This document shows positions 22,716-32,400 of a stretch of 64,000 bases of DNA, in pieces; position 1 is the stretch's first letter, and the number at the start of each line of letters is the position of its first letter. The notes under the pieces were generated by a model. The model did not search any database, was not told the DNA's origin, and worked only from the letters and a program-made list of their open reading frames with translations. This DNA is from Rhodospirillales bacterium URHD0017 (GTDB lineage: Bacteria > Pseudomonadota > Alphaproteobacteria > Reyranellales > Reyranellaceae). Location of the stretch: positions 62,001 through 126,000 of the forward strand of contig FODP01000017.1 of NCBI GenBank assembly GCA_900110395.1, read 5' to 3'. Both the position numbers and the translations under genes were made by a program.

Positions 22716-23615
22716 TCAAGCAGCTTCCTTTTTCTGGGTGACGAGCCACGCCTCGCAGCACGCCTTGGCGAGATCGCGCACGCGCAGGATGTAGCTCTGC
22801 CGCTCGGTGACACTGATCACGCCGCGCGCGTCCAGGAGGTTGAAGCAGTGCGAAGCCTTGATGCACTGCTCATAAGCGGGCAGCGGCAGCTTGCGCTCGA
22901 TCAGCCGGCCGCACTCCTTCTCGGCATCGGCGAAGTGGCGGAACAGCATATCGGTGTCGGCATGCTCGAAATTGTAGGCCGACTGCTCACGCTCGTTCTG
23001 CAGGAAGACGTCGCCGTAAGTAAGCGGCACTTCCGAGTCGGCGCGATTGAACGGCAGGTCGTAGATCGACTTCTTGTCGAACAGGTACATGGCCAGCCGT
23101 TCCAGACCGTAGGTGATCTCGCCCGAGACCAGGTCGACATCGATGCCGCCGACCTGCTGGAAGTAGGTGAACTGGCTGATCTCCGACCCGTCGCACCACA
23201 CTTCCCAGCCCAGGCCCCAGGCGCCAAGCGTCGGGCTTTCCCAGTCGTCCTCGACGAAACGGAGGTCATGCAGGGAGGCGTCGATGCCGATCGCCTCCAG
23301 CGAGCCGAGGTAGCGCTCGAGGATGTCGGGCGGCGACGGCTTCAGGATGGCCTGGAACTGATAGTAGTGCTGGAGCCGCATCGGGTTGTCGCCGTAGCGG
23401 CCGTCCGTCGGCCGCCGCGACGGCTGCACGTATGCCGCGTACCACGGCTTCGGGCCCAGCGCGCGCAAGGTCGTGGCGGTGTGAAACGTGCCCGCGCCCA
23501 TCTCCATGTCGAACGGCTGCAGGATCAGGCAGCCCTGTCGCGCCCAATAATCCTGCAGGGTCAGAATGAGTTCCTGGAAGCACGTCGGCTTGAGGCGTGC
23601 TGAGGGCTCGGACAC
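22716..23615 (-). CDS. glyQ: Glycyl-tRNA synthetase alpha subunit
   Basis: 299 residues. Class II aaRS motifs are visible: FQELILTLQDYWARQGC at the start, FHTATTLRALGP near residue 43 and the WEVWCDGSEISQFTYFQQVG block near residue 140. It carries the catalytic site for glycine activation. It is the first gene of the leftward operon; the promoter probably lies in the 138-bp gap to the right. Confidence 0.97.
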   Translation of the reverse strand: MSEPSARLKPTCFQELILTLQDYWARQGCLILQPFDMEMGAGTFHTATTLRALGPKPWYAAYVQPSRRPTDGRYGDNPMRLQHYYQFQAILKPSPPDILERYLGSLEAIGIDASLHDLRFVEDDWESPTLGAWGLGWEVWCDGSEISQFTYFQQVGGIDVDLVSGEITYGLERLAMYLFDKKSIYDLPFNRADSEVPLTYGDVFLQNEREQSAYNFEHADTDMLFRHFADAEKECGRLIERKLPLPAYEQCIKASHCFNLLDARGVISVTERQSYILRVRDLAKACCEAWLVTQKKEAA

Positions 23616-23753
23616 CGGTATACCCCGAAGCTCAGAAGGCCTTTTGTTTCTACGACTTAAGGCCGTTGTTGCGGTGCGGCAAAATAGGTGCCACCCCCAC
23701 CCCGGTCAACCACGCAACCGGGTCAATTCGGGCTGCGGCCCTATGACTGTGCC

Positions 23754-24032
23754 CTATGACTGGGGACGTGGCTGGGGACGGCCACACTGGCCGCATTTTT
23801 CGGCAGTGGCGGGAATATAAGCACCGCAGCCGGCGCACTGGACGGTTTCCTGGATCGCCGCCTTGCGGGCCGAGAGCGGCTCCGACGGCGCAGGTGGGGG
23901 TGGCGGCGCAGGCCGTGCAGGTTCATCGGGCTTGCCGACGAACTTGTCGAACAGGCCCTTCCAGCGGGAAAAGGTCTTCCACGCGCCGTAAATCACGACG
24001 CCGAACAGGATGATTTTCAGCAGAAGCCCCAT
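23754..24032 (-). CDS. Small membrane protein with C-terminal zinc ribbon (PP0621-like)
   Basis: 92 residues: a transmembrane helix at residues 3-18, a charged linker, a proline-rich spacer, and a C-terminal CAGCGAY...CGQCG four-cysteine zinc ribbon. The layout resembles small PP0621-type proteins of unknown role. It is divergent from glpD with 53 bp between the starts, and lies upstream of glyQ on the same strand. Confidence 0.7.
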   Translation of the reverse strand: MGLLLKIILFGVVIYGAWKTFSRWKGLFDKFVGKPDEPARPAPPPPPAPSEPLSARKAAIQETVQCAGCGAYIPATAEKCGQCGRPQPRPQS

Positions 24033-24085
24033 GCGGCCATTTGAGGGCCCTGCATCGGTGGGTCAAGCGCGCTATAGAACCCGTC

Positions 24086-25621
24086 ATGAATGGAAATGGA
24101 GAAGCGCCGCTCGATCTTTTCGTGGTGGGCGGCGGGATAAACGGTGCGGGCATTGCGTGCGATGCGGTGGGACGGGCGCTCAAGGTCGGGCTGTGCGAGA
24201 TGCACGACTTTGCCAGCGCCACCTCGTCGGCTTCGACCAAGCTGATCCATGGCGGCCTGCGCTATCTCGAGCATTACGAGTTCCGGCTGGTGCGCGAGGC
24301 CTTGCAGGAGCGCGAGGTGCTTCTGGCCAAGGCCCCGCACCTGTCCTTTCCGCTGCGCTTCGTGCTGCCGCATGAGCCGCATCTCAGGCCGCGCTGGATG
24401 CTGCGGCTCGGGCTCTTCCTCTACGACCATCTCGACTGGCACATGACCCTGCCCAAGTCGATCGCGGTCAACCTGCCGAGCTCCAGGTTTGGCGCCGGCC
24501 TGAAACCGTCGTTCAAGAATGGCTTCGTCTACTCCGACGCCTGGGTCGACGATGCGCGCCTGGTGATCTCCAACCTGAAGTCGGCGCGCCAGATGGGCGC
24601 CAGCATCTTCGCCCGTCATCGCTGCGTGTCGGCGCGACGCAGCGACGACGGCAGGCTGTGGAACATCGAGCTGGCCGGTCCCGACGGCGCCCCGGTGAAA
24701 TTACAGGCGCGCGGCTTGGTCAATGCCACCGGGCCGTGGGTGAAACGCTTCCTCGACGAGCAGACGCACATCAAGACCGGCAAGCGGGTGCGCCTGATCA
24801 AGGGCAGCCACATCGTCGTGCCGCGGCTGTACGAAGGCGATCATGCCTTCATCCTGCAGAACAGCGACCAGCGCATCGTGTTCATCATTCCCTACGAACG
24901 CTCGTTCTCGGTGATCGGTACGACCGACATCCCGGCCCACGAGGGCGAGAAGCCGGTCTGCACCCAGGAGGAGATCGACTATCTCTGCGAGATCGCCAGC
25001 CACTACATGGTGAAGCCGGTGCGGTCGTCGGACGTGGTGTGGACCTATTCGGGTGTGCGCCCCTTATTCGACGACGGCGACGACGATCCCTCGGCGGTGA
25101 CGCGCGACTATCACCTGGAAGTCGACGGCGCGGTGGGCACGGCGCCGCTCTTGTCGGTGTTCGGCGGCAAGATCACGACCTACCGGCGCCTGGCCGAGCA
25201 CGCGCTGCGCGATCTCGCGCCGCACTACCCGCACATGGGCGTCGAATGGACCGCGACACGGGCGGTCGCCGACGGCGAGCTGGCCGATGCGCCGACCTTC
25301 GAGGAAGCGTTCGACACCTTCGTGAACGCTGCGGCCGTCGTGAAGCCCGGACTGCCGAAGGAGTTGCTGCGCGTGCTGGCGCGGCGGCATGGCGTCGGCA
25401 TCGACGACCTGCTGGAAGGCGTCAAGACGGTGGCCGACCTCGGGCAGCATTTCGGCGGCTCTCTCTACGAGGTCGAGGTGCGCTACCTGGTACGCGACGA
25501 ATGGGCGGTCGAAACCGAGGATGTGTTGTGGCGGCGGACCAAGGAAGGCCTGCACATGACCCAGGCCGAGCGCGAAGCGTTCGCGCGCTGGCTTGCCGAA
25601 CTTCGGCCAAACTTCACATAG
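24086..25621 (+). CDS. glpD: Glycerol-3-phosphate dehydrogenase (aerobic, FAD-dependent)
   Basis: 511 residues from ATG 24086 (MNGNGEAPLDLF). The FAD-binding motif is VVGGGINGAGIACDA near residue 14, followed by TSSASTKLIHGGLRYLEHYE near residue 48, a GlpD signature. The enzyme oxidises glycerol-3-phosphate to dihydroxyacetone phosphate at the membrane and passes electrons to quinone. No glpF, glpK or glpR is adjacent. An earlier in-frame start at 24041 is less likely because homology begins near the chosen one. Confidence 0.95.
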   Translation: MNGNGEAPLDLFVVGGGINGAGIACDAVGRALKVGLCEMHDFASATSSASTKLIHGGLRYLEHYEFRLVREALQEREVLLAKAPHLSFPLRFVLPHEPHLRPRWMLRLGLFLYDHLDWHMTLPKSIAVNLPSSRFGAGLKPSFKNGFVYSDAWVDDARLVISNLKSARQMGASIFARHRCVSARRSDDGRLWNIELAGPDGAPVKLQARGLVNATGPWVKRFLDEQTHIKTGKRVRLIKGSHIVVPRLYEGDHAFILQNSDQRIVFIIPYERSFSVIGTTDIPAHEGEKPVCTQEEIDYLCEIASHYMVKPVRSSDVVWTYSGVRPLFDDGDDDPSAVTRDYHLEVDGAVGTAPLLSVFGGKITTYRRLAEHALRDLAPHYPHMGVEWTATRAVADGELADAPTFEEAFDTFVNAAAVVKPGLPKELLRVLARRHGVGIDDLLEGVKTVADLGQHFGGSLYEVEVRYLVRDEWAVETEDVLWRRTKEGLHMTQAEREAFARWLAELRPNFT

Positions 25622-25736
25622 GTTGAAGATCGGAGCTTGAAATAGGGCACTTTCCGGGCTGGTGGGAAAGGCCACATTCGCAACTTGGGTGATCAACCTA
25701 TCTTCGATCGGCGGGGCGAAACGAAGAGGTTGAGCC

Positions 25737-26315
25737 ATGAGCACTGACGGTTTCCCCGGGGCGATCTGGATCCCCGCCCACCCCGATCGTTACGCCCGCA
25801 AAGACTCCCGCGTCATCGATGAGATCGTCCTTCACATCACCGAAGGCGGAACGGACAAGGCCGAGGTAACCGCCCACAATGCCTTCGGCGGCCCGAAATA
25901 CCTCCAGGGCGGTATATGGAAGCGGCAGGCAGCCCATTACATCGTCGGGCGGGACGGAACCGTCGTCCAGTGCGTGCGCCACAAGGACATCGCCTTTCAC
26001 GCCGGACCCGCCAATGACTGGACGATCGGCATCGAGCACAATACGCGCTCAGGCAAGTTCACCAAGGATACGAAGCTCACCGCCGCGCAGTATATGAAGT
26101 CGGCGGAGCTGGTCCTGTGGCTGTGCAACATGCTGGGCTTTTCTGCGGACAGGTATCATATCTCCGGGCATTCGGAGGCCGATCCCTCCGCGGATCACTC
26201 GAGCTGCCCGCAGCGCGTGCTCAACTGGGACCTTTATATGGCGGCCATCTCCGATCGCCAGGAGATCGCGCAGGGAAGGACGCCAATGCGATTGTGGAAC
26301 GACGACGAGATCTGA
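25737..26315 (+). CDS. N-acetylmuramoyl-L-alanine amidase-type protein (Amidase_2/PGRP fold)
   Basis: 192 residues. EIVLHITEGG near residue 28, AHYIVGRDGTVVQCV near residue 73 and the C-terminal HSSCPQRVLNWDLY match the zinc amidase family that cleaves the bond between muramic acid and the stem peptide. Zinc ligands would be the histidine in LHIT, a histidine in FHAG or SGH, and the cysteine in HSSC. No signal peptide is visible, so a cytoplasmic role or an unusual export route is possible. Confidence 0.82.
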   Translation: MSTDGFPGAIWIPAHPDRYARKDSRVIDEIVLHITEGGTDKAEVTAHNAFGGPKYLQGGIWKRQAAHYIVGRDGTVVQCVRHKDIAFHAGPANDWTIGIEHNTRSGKFTKDTKLTAAQYMKSAELVLWLCNMLGFSADRYHISGHSEADPSADHSSCPQRVLNWDLYMAAISDRQEIAQGRTPMRLWNDDEI

Positions 26316-26430
26316 GCGGCAAGACGGCGCCGCCGCCCAGCTTTACATAACTTAACACGATAGGTGGGCACGCCGGCCGCGGACTGAGCGTATCATCGCT
26401 GCAGCCCGTGTATTCCGGTGAGGTCCAACG

Positions 26431-26988
26431 ATGTCGTTCCGCCCTCTGCTTCTCGCAGCCCCTGCCGCCCTGATGGCCGGGCTCATGCTGGCGACGCCTG
26501 CTTCGGCGGCCGTCGGCAGCGTTTTAGACGATGACCTGCTCGAGCTGGCCCAGGCCACGCCGCCGACGCCCCCCGCGGCCGGCGCCACCGATCGCCGCGA
26601 TCGGATGGCCAACTTCAATCCCAAGGCCTTCTGCCTCGACCGTGTCGCCCGCCGCGCCGGCAACCGCACCTACCTCAAGATCAAGCTCGACCTGAAGACC
26701 GATCAGGTGGCCGCCTGGGATGCCTTCGCCAAGGCCTCCGATGCCGCCGACGTCAAGGACACGGCGCGCTGCAACGCGCTGCCGGCGGACATGAAGGAGC
26801 GGCCGAACTACGTCGACCGGCTGACCATGGAAGAGACTTACATGAAGGCCCGCGTCGAGCGCATCGAGGCGGTGAAGCCCAGCCTGACCGCCTTCTACAA
26901 CACGCTGTCGCCCGAGCAGAAGGCAGTGCTCGACCGCCCGCGTCCCATGGGCGGCATGATGGGCCGCCATCACGGCGGGCCGCGGTAA
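26431..26988 (+). CDS. Spy/CpxP-like LTxxQ motif periplasmic protein
   Basis: 185 residues with a signal peptide (hydrophobic core near residues 6-22, cleavage near ASA). Two degenerate LTxxQ-type elements are visible: LDLKTDQVAAWDAF near residue 85 and LSPEQKAVLD near residue 164. A His/Met/Gly-rich tail (MGGMMGRHHGG) could bind metal. Members are periplasmic stress chaperones. A REP-like palindrome follows its stop. Confidence 0.8.
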   Translation: MSFRPLLLAAPAALMAGLMLATPASAAVGSVLDDDLLELAQATPPTPPAAGATDRRDRMANFNPKAFCLDRVARRAGNRTYLKIKLDLKTDQVAAWDAFAKASDAADVKDTARCNALPADMKERPNYVDRLTMEETYMKARVERIEAVKPSLTAFYNTLSPEQKAVLDRPRPMGGMMGRHHGGPR

Positions 26989-26994
26989 CTCTTT

Positions 26995-27030
26995 GCTGGG
27001 GGCGAGCCACTGGAGTGGCGCGCCCCCAGC
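26995..27030. repeat. REP-like palindrome, short form
   Basis: GCTGGGGGCG... pairs with ...CGCCCCCAGC around a central GAGCCACTGGAGTGGCG. The arms closely resemble those of the 6064-6148 element. It lies between the convergent stops of the LTxxQ gene and soxR, and may end transcripts from both sides. Confidence 0.75.
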
Positions 27031-27031
27031 C

Positions 27032-27496
27032 CTAATCCTCAAAATCCTGCGCTCGATCTCCCAACAGGAAACGCGGCCCGGCGCCCGCCCGGGCTGCGCG
27101 GTCGTTCGGGTTGTAGAGACGGCATTTGTCGAGCGACAGGCAACCGCAGCCGATGCAGCCGTCCAAAAGGTCGCGCGTCTTCTCCAGCATCTGGATCCGC
27201 GCCTGCAGGGCGCCGCGGATGCGCGCACTGATCGCCTGCCAATCCTGATGGGTCGGCCCCCGCCCCTGCGGCAGGAGCGACAGCTCGGCCTCGATTTCTG
27301 ACAGCGTCAGCCCCAGCTGCTGGGCGATCAGGGCAAACGACAGGCGCCGGATATCCGAGCGCAGGAAACGCCGCTGGTTGCCCGACGTGCGCACCGCCCG
27401 CAGCAGCCCACGCGATTCATAGAAGCGGATCGCCGATACCGACATGCCGGTGCGCCGGGCGAGTTCGCCAATCGTAAGGTGTGCGGACGGGGCCAG
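27032..27496 (-). CDS. soxR: Redox-sensitive transcriptional regulator SoxR
   Basis: MerR-type helix-turn-helix followed by a coiled coil and the [2Fe-2S] motif CIGCGCLSLDKC, the SoxR hallmark. The first ATG in frame (27445) would remove half of the DNA-binding helix. The frame continues upstream through HLTIGELARRTG, the expected SoxR N terminus, and no ATG, GTG or TTG is there before the stop. A CTG at 27496, about 6 bases after a GAGGGG ribosome site, is the best start, giving 154 residues. SoxR is activated by oxidation or redox-cycling drugs. It is divergent from a VOC-family gene across a SoxR box. Confidence 0.92.
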   Translation of the reverse strand: MAPSAHLTIGELARRTGMSVSAIRFYESRGLLRAVRTSGNQRRFLRSDIRRLSFALIAQQLGLTLSEIEAELSLLPQGRGPTHQDWQAISARIRGALQARIQMLEKTRDLLDGCIGCGCLSLDKCRLYNPNDRAARAGAGPRFLLGDRAQDFED

Positions 27497-27515
27497 AAAA
27501 ATCCCCTCGTAAAGC

Positions 27516-27546
27516 TTGACCTAAAGTTAACTTGAGGTCGTAGCCT
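27516..27546 (+). promoter_or_regulatory. SoxR-type promoter with operator for the VOC gene
   Basis: The dyad CCTAAAGTTAACTTGAGG (27520-27537) matches the known SoxR box with one change. It lies between a -35 like TTGACC (27516-27521) and a -10 like TAGCCT (27541-27546). The 19-bp spacer is the overlong spacing that MerR-family activators correct by twisting DNA. The downstream gene at 27572 is the predicted target. Confidence 0.85.
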
Positions 27547-27571
27547 AGGCAAGTCCAAGGAGGTCCCGTCC

Positions 27572-27952
27572 ATGTCCACACCCCGCATCGAGCACGTGAA
27601 CGTCACGGTCTCGAACCCCGAACGCGCCGCCAGGCTGATGGAGGAGCTGTTCGACTGGCAGGTGCGCTGGAAGGGGCCGGCGCGCGATGGCGGCCGCACG
27701 ATCCATATCGGATCGAAGGAGCACTACATCGCCCTCTACACCGGACGCGACGTCGCCTACACCGCTGACGACTTCGCCAAGGGCCAGCCGCTCAACCACA
27801 TCGGCATCGAGGTCGACGACATCGACGCCACGGAAGCCCGCGTCGTCGCCGCCGGCCTGAAACCCTTCAACCACGACAATTACGATCCGGGCCGGCGCTT
27901 CTACTTCCTCGATCCCGACGGCATCGAATACGAAATCATTAGCTATCGCTGA
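27572..27952 (+). CDS. VOC-family protein (glyoxalase/bleomycin-resistance type)
   Basis: 126 residues with a strong AAGGAGG ribosome site. The two beta-alpha-beta-beta-beta modules are visible: RIEHVNVTVSNPERA at the start and LNHIGIEVDDIDA near residue 73; metal-site candidates are the early histidine, H74 and the late glutamate in GIEYEIISY. Members isomerise, dioxygenate or sequester small electrophiles. The SoxR box in front implies induction by redox stress. Confidence 0.9.
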   Translation: MSTPRIEHVNVTVSNPERAARLMEELFDWQVRWKGPARDGGRTIHIGSKEHYIALYTGRDVAYTADDFAKGQPLNHIGIEVDDIDATEARVVAAGLKPFNHDNYDPGRRFYFLDPDGIEYEIISYR

Positions 27953-27959
27953 TCACTGG

Positions 27960-28784
27960 TCACCAGTCGCTCGAGCGCACGATCTTCATCAGGTCATCGG
28001 CCATGGTGAGCGCGGTCAGCACGCCGGTCTTGGGATTGTCCGGCATGGCAAGGCCCAGCCGCTCCATCTTGAGCTCGCCCGAATCGCTCACGACCTCCAG
28101 GCGGCTGGCGTTGGTGCCGGCCGGCAGGGTCGGATCGGCCACCAGCTCGATGTCGGTGTGCTGCAGCCCCGCGCCACACAGCGCCACGGTGACCGCGAGG
28201 TTGGCGTTCTTCGGGTAGAGCCGGCCGGCTTCGGCGGGCTTGCCGCGGAAGATCACGGTCGGCTCCTTGATCGACGGCAGGTCGAACTCGGTCTCGGCCG
28301 GCGTGCCGCTCCAGGCATGCGGCGGCTTGATCGACACGTACTTCACGCGCTCGAGCTTGCCGAGCCGCATGGCCAGAAGCCCGTCGAGGCCGGCGATGGC
28401 GCCCGACGGCAGGCGCAGCCGCGCCCCGCTCTTCTCGGCGGCCTTGATGTGCTTCTTGTAGAGCTTGGGATCGCCGTAGGCGCCGGTGGCGATCACCATC
28501 AGGTCGATGCCCTTCTTCAGGATGGTCTCGCCCCAGTCGCGCACCGCCTGCTGGCTTGCCGCCTCGACGACAACATCGGGCTTGAGCTTGAGCAGCGCCT
28601 TCAGCGTCTCGACCACCGGCACCTTGCGGCCGACCTTCTTCTGGGTCTCCTTGGCGCGGCCCGGCCGCACCAGGACGCCGACAATGTCGATGTCGGGCTT
28701 CTTCTCACGGAAGAGGTCGAACAGGGTCTGGCTGATGGCGCCATAGCCGATCAAGGCGATCTTGAGCCGCTTCTTCCTGGCCAT
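27960..28784 (-). CDS. nadX: L-aspartate dehydrogenase
   Basis: 274 residues. An N-terminal Rossmann motif (IALIGYGAIS near residue 9) is followed by the aspartate dehydrogenase pattern SGAIAGLDGLLAMRLG near residue 135, and PKNANLAVTVALCGAG near residue 190. The enzyme makes iminoaspartate, an entry to NAD synthesis, or works in aspartate catabolism. Its stop is 7 bp from the convergent VOC gene. nadA and nadC are not nearby. Confidence 0.88.
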   Translation of the reverse strand: MARKKRLKIALIGYGAISQTLFDLFREKKPDIDIVGVLVRPGRAKETQKKVGRKVPVVETLKALLKLKPDVVVEAASQQAVRDWGETILKKGIDLMVIATGAYGDPKLYKKHIKAAEKSGARLRLPSGAIAGLDGLLAMRLGKLERVKYVSIKPPHAWSGTPAETEFDLPSIKEPTVIFRGKPAEAGRLYPKNANLAVTVALCGAGLQHTDIELVADPTLPAGTNASRLEVVSDSGELKMERLGLAMPDNPKTGVLTALTMADDLMKIVRSSDW

Positions 28785-28839
28785 GCAGTTCCCCCGCGAA
28801 TTCCCGAAAGCGGCGCACTATAGCGAGCGCCCGCGGGCC

Positions 28840-28868
28840 TTGCGACCATGAGGGGGCACGGTTATAAC
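28840..28868 (+). promoter_or_regulatory. Promoter of tRNA-Pro
   Basis: TTGCGA (28840-28845) and TATAAC (28863-28868) are separated by 17 bp, a good sigma-70 type promoter ending 34 bp before the mature tRNA. Confidence 0.75.
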
Positions 28869-28902
28869 CCCGCCTCCCGTGCGGGGGTGCCTCCGTTTCT
28901 GA

Positions 28903-28979
28903 CGGAGTGTAGCTCAGCCTGGTAGAGCACTAGCTTCGGGAGCTAGGGGCCGGAGGTTCGAATCCTCTCACTCCGACCA
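28903..28979 (+). tRNA. tRNA-Pro (anticodon CGG)
   Basis: A complete cloverleaf can be drawn: acceptor CGGAGTG pairs with CACTCCG, the D arm is GCTCAGCCTGGTAGAGC, the anticodon stem CTAGC/GCTAG encloses loop TTCGGGA with anticodon CGG, and the T arm is GGAGG-TTCGAAT-CCTCT. The CCA end is encoded. It reads CCG codons. Accessory DNA starts just after it, so it may be the integration site of the island. Confidence 0.95.
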
Positions 28980-29447
28980 ATCGGGACAAGGCTTTTGTGC
29001 CTGTGTGTGCCGCACTGACCATCTAGGTTGGTGCGGCACATTTCTTCCGAAACACTCCAATTTCCGCGAAAGCATGGCACACCAGCGGCACAGTGAGTTG
29101 CGCGGATGTTCTTAGGCGCCTTTACGCCCGCGGCTTGGCCGGCGTGGGTCAGAGTTGGAAGAATCGGCCAAACGCTAGTCAAAAGCTGTCAGTTTTGGCA
29201 CGATTAGCGAACGACTATGCTTTGGTCCACCATTTGATGGTATCGACTTGGGGTGGGGAATGGTCACAAAGAACATTTCCGAGGAAATTAACCAAAGTCG
29301 CACGGACAACGTCGGTGCTCGGACGGTAACCACAGCGACGCTAGGTTCGGTCGAGCCAGCCGAAAGCCGTCTTCAAACATCGCAAAAGAGAACGGCGAGG
29401 AAGTCGATCTTGACGCCAAGCTGCGACGAAGCCTTCAGGATAGCCTA
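28980..29447 (+). other. Gap between tRNA-Pro and the KAP gene
   Basis: After the terminator (29006-29048) the sequence becomes richer in A and T. From about 29260 a frame beginning MVTKNISEEINQSRT looks coding, and from about 29293 a different frame, continuous with the KAP protein but lacking ATG or GTG, also looks coding (KENGEEVDLDAKLRRS). One base-shift would join them into an N-terminal extension of about 60 residues. Otherwise I see no gene here. Confidence 0.4.
29006..29047 (+). terminator. Rho-independent terminator after tRNA-Pro
   Basis: TGTGCCGCAC (29006-29015) pairs with GTGCGGCACA (29031-29040), followed by TTTCTT. Perfect 10-bp stem. Confidence 0.85.
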
Positions 29448-32400
29448 TTGAAGTTGGGCATCGCTGATCCCGATACAGACACCATCGTGATGCTTGACTA
29501 CGCGGCTCGTCTTTCGCCGGATGATGGTGAGCCACCAATTTCTACGACACGCTTGCTAGTTGGTGCAGTTGAAGCTGGGCGATCGACTACCAGAGCAAAC
29601 TCATATCCTTCAGCTCTCGCAAGGGCGATTGAGGCGGAATCCGATCTTGCCCGGAGCTATCAAAACATTCTCGGACTCTTCAATAAGGAGCCAGTAGCCG
29701 AGGTTCTCGCTCGTCTGCAGAACCAAGGGTTCTCCCGAAACGTTGAGAATATTTTGCAGATCGCGACCCAGGAAAGCTCAACGGGTCTCCTGAGCGACGA
29801 TATCGTTCACTCTCTTGTCAACTACAACGCCGGGCTTGCTCGAAGCCGAATCGATTTGGGGCGTTTGGCGGCAAGTGTCGATTCTCTAGTAACGAATTCG
29901 CCTAATCTCATTCTTCAAACTTCAGCGGAGGAACCGAAAGTCAAAAACGGAACGCTGACAGTCGAATATGAACTCGATTCTGTCCTGGCCACCCTCGATA
30001 TCCCAGTGATCCACTCAGCTCGTCGGCGGCTCTTGCGCGCCGCTGCCTCTCGAGGAACCGACGAAATGAGGGTCGATCACATCCTTTCCGCTATGATCGA
30101 AATTGACCCTGAGGGCCTGAACATTCCGACCGATGCCACGACGCTGCTCGGCGAAGCTTATGGCCAGCGTCGACTCGTGCTGTCAGCGCCAGCGATTGGA
30201 ACGTCCCACGATCCTCTGAATTTCCTCACCATAGGGGCAACCGCCAGATCCTTCCTCGAGCGCGCCCTGCGCATACAACAGGAAATATTCCTTAACCCCG
30301 CCCTCGGCACTAAGGGACTGGTCGCTGCAATCCTCACGATGACGTTCGGTGAGAAACAGGAAGCGCTCAGTGACGGGCCGAACATCTTCGAAGATACTGC
30401 AGATCGTTTCCGAGATTTGGTGCGAGCGAGGCTACCCTCGGATGAGGTGCAGAGATGGAACCGTGCTCTCGAACGTGAGCCTTTAAATCTACCCAAGCTA
30501 AATTCGGATCAGCCCGGTACCGGCGCTCTACGTGACAAGCTCGGTATAACTATGGACGCTCTGGCCATAGCCAATGTAGCGGCCGCAAAGAGCACGAGTT
30601 TGCCCCTCGCCTTCGGCATTTTTGGCGATTGGGGCGCCGGCAAGTCATTTTTCATGAGGCTGATCCAGGAACAAATTTCTGGTTTCGTGAAGTCGACCGC
30701 CATCGACGACGGGTTCGAGCACGCCATTGTTCAGATCCAGTTCAATGCTTGGCACTACGCGGAGACCAACCTCTGGGCAAGCCTAGTGGGACACATCTTC
30801 GAGGAGCTGGATAGATGGATGACGCGGGACCAAGCCAGTTCAGACGCGAAGAAGGCCAGATCGGACACGAAGACAGCCGACCAATTGCTTCAGCGGTTAT
30901 CGACATCACGCCAATTAACATTCGAGGCCGCAGTCGAGCTTGTACAGCGCCGAAAGGACCATGATAGGGCCGGCAAGGCGCTGGCGGTGGCTCAGGAGAG
31001 ACTTGCAACGGCAGAGCAACTGGCAGCCGAAGCGCCAAGCACCATCTGGCAAACTGTATTAAGCGTCGCTCGCGCGGAAATCGAAAAAGATGATGAGCTT
31101 CAAAAGCAACTTTCCAATATCAAGACGGCACTGGCCCTCCCGGAGTTAAGCCAGAACAAAGCTGCATACTTGGCAGCCCTCGATCAGTTGAATCTCGCCA
31201 CCTCAGCAGGAAGTGCCACTTTAGGAGCCTTGCGGTCGACAATAGGTAGTAGGCGCACGATCGTCTTGGGCATTGCCGCTCTGGTGGGCATTCCATTGGT
31301 TTTGTTCATCTTGAACCGACTTATTGCCAGACTGACGGATTTCCCTGAGTGGGCCGATTTTGGTCGCGGCTTCGAGGCATTGGTAGGCCTCTTGGGCATG
31401 CTGTCCGTGTTAGTTGGGGATTTTGGAAAGCGACTGCAGGGGTTGGCGAACAAATTCGCGCACCTGAAGGAGGTCGTCGCCCTGCAGATTTCAAGGGCCA
31501 CGGAAGACGAGCGCAATAAATCACAACAAGCAGTTGCTAACGTCGCAAAGACCGCCGCCGAAGTGGAAAAGGCGAAAACGCTTGTTCAAGCGACCAGCCA
31601 GCAGGTTGCTCTTGCGCTCAAAGATTATGCCGAGGAAACGGGGGCACTTCGAATTAGTCGATTCGTACGGGCGCGCGCTGGCACGGAAGGTTATGGTCGG
31701 CATCTCGGATTGGTTTCGACGATTCGTAAGGATTTTGAGCAACTTGAATCGCTGATGCTCAAAAGTGGTGAGGCGCCCCCGGAGCACCTGGAAGAGGCGC
31801 GCAAGCACTACAAGGCGCGCGTCGACGCCCTCATTGAGGATGCAGGAGGAGCTCTCGAACCAGATGAGGCGGACCAAATTAGGGAAACGACGAAGAGCCT
31901 GCGTGACTTAGAGATGACGCAAACCATGCAGTTCCATCGTGTCGTCCTATACATCGACGACCTTGACCGCTGCGATCCCAATAAGGTGGTGGAGGTCCTT
32001 CAGGCGGTCAATATGCTGTTGAGTTTCCAGCTTTTCGTGGTGATGGTTGCAGTCGACGCCCGCTGGCTGTCGCGCTCTCTGGAGACGCAGTATCCCCAGT
32101 TCTTCGGCATCACGGGCACCGCTAATGGTGCGAAGAAGCAGAGAAATAGCGACGAAGACGAAGACATTCGACCTGACGATGCCGGGTCGCATAAGACCGG
32201 GGTGAAGAAACAAAAAGATACTAACGAGAAATCCAAAAAGGGTAAGCCCCAATTAGACACGAATGCACCTGAGGGCGAAGATGGCATCGGGAAAGCAACA
32301 GCAGCAGATTACCTGGAAAAGATCTTCCAGATCCCGTATTGGGTGGTGCCAATGACGGCGGCGACCAGCAAGGCGCTCGTCGGCGACCTCGTGGCCGTTG

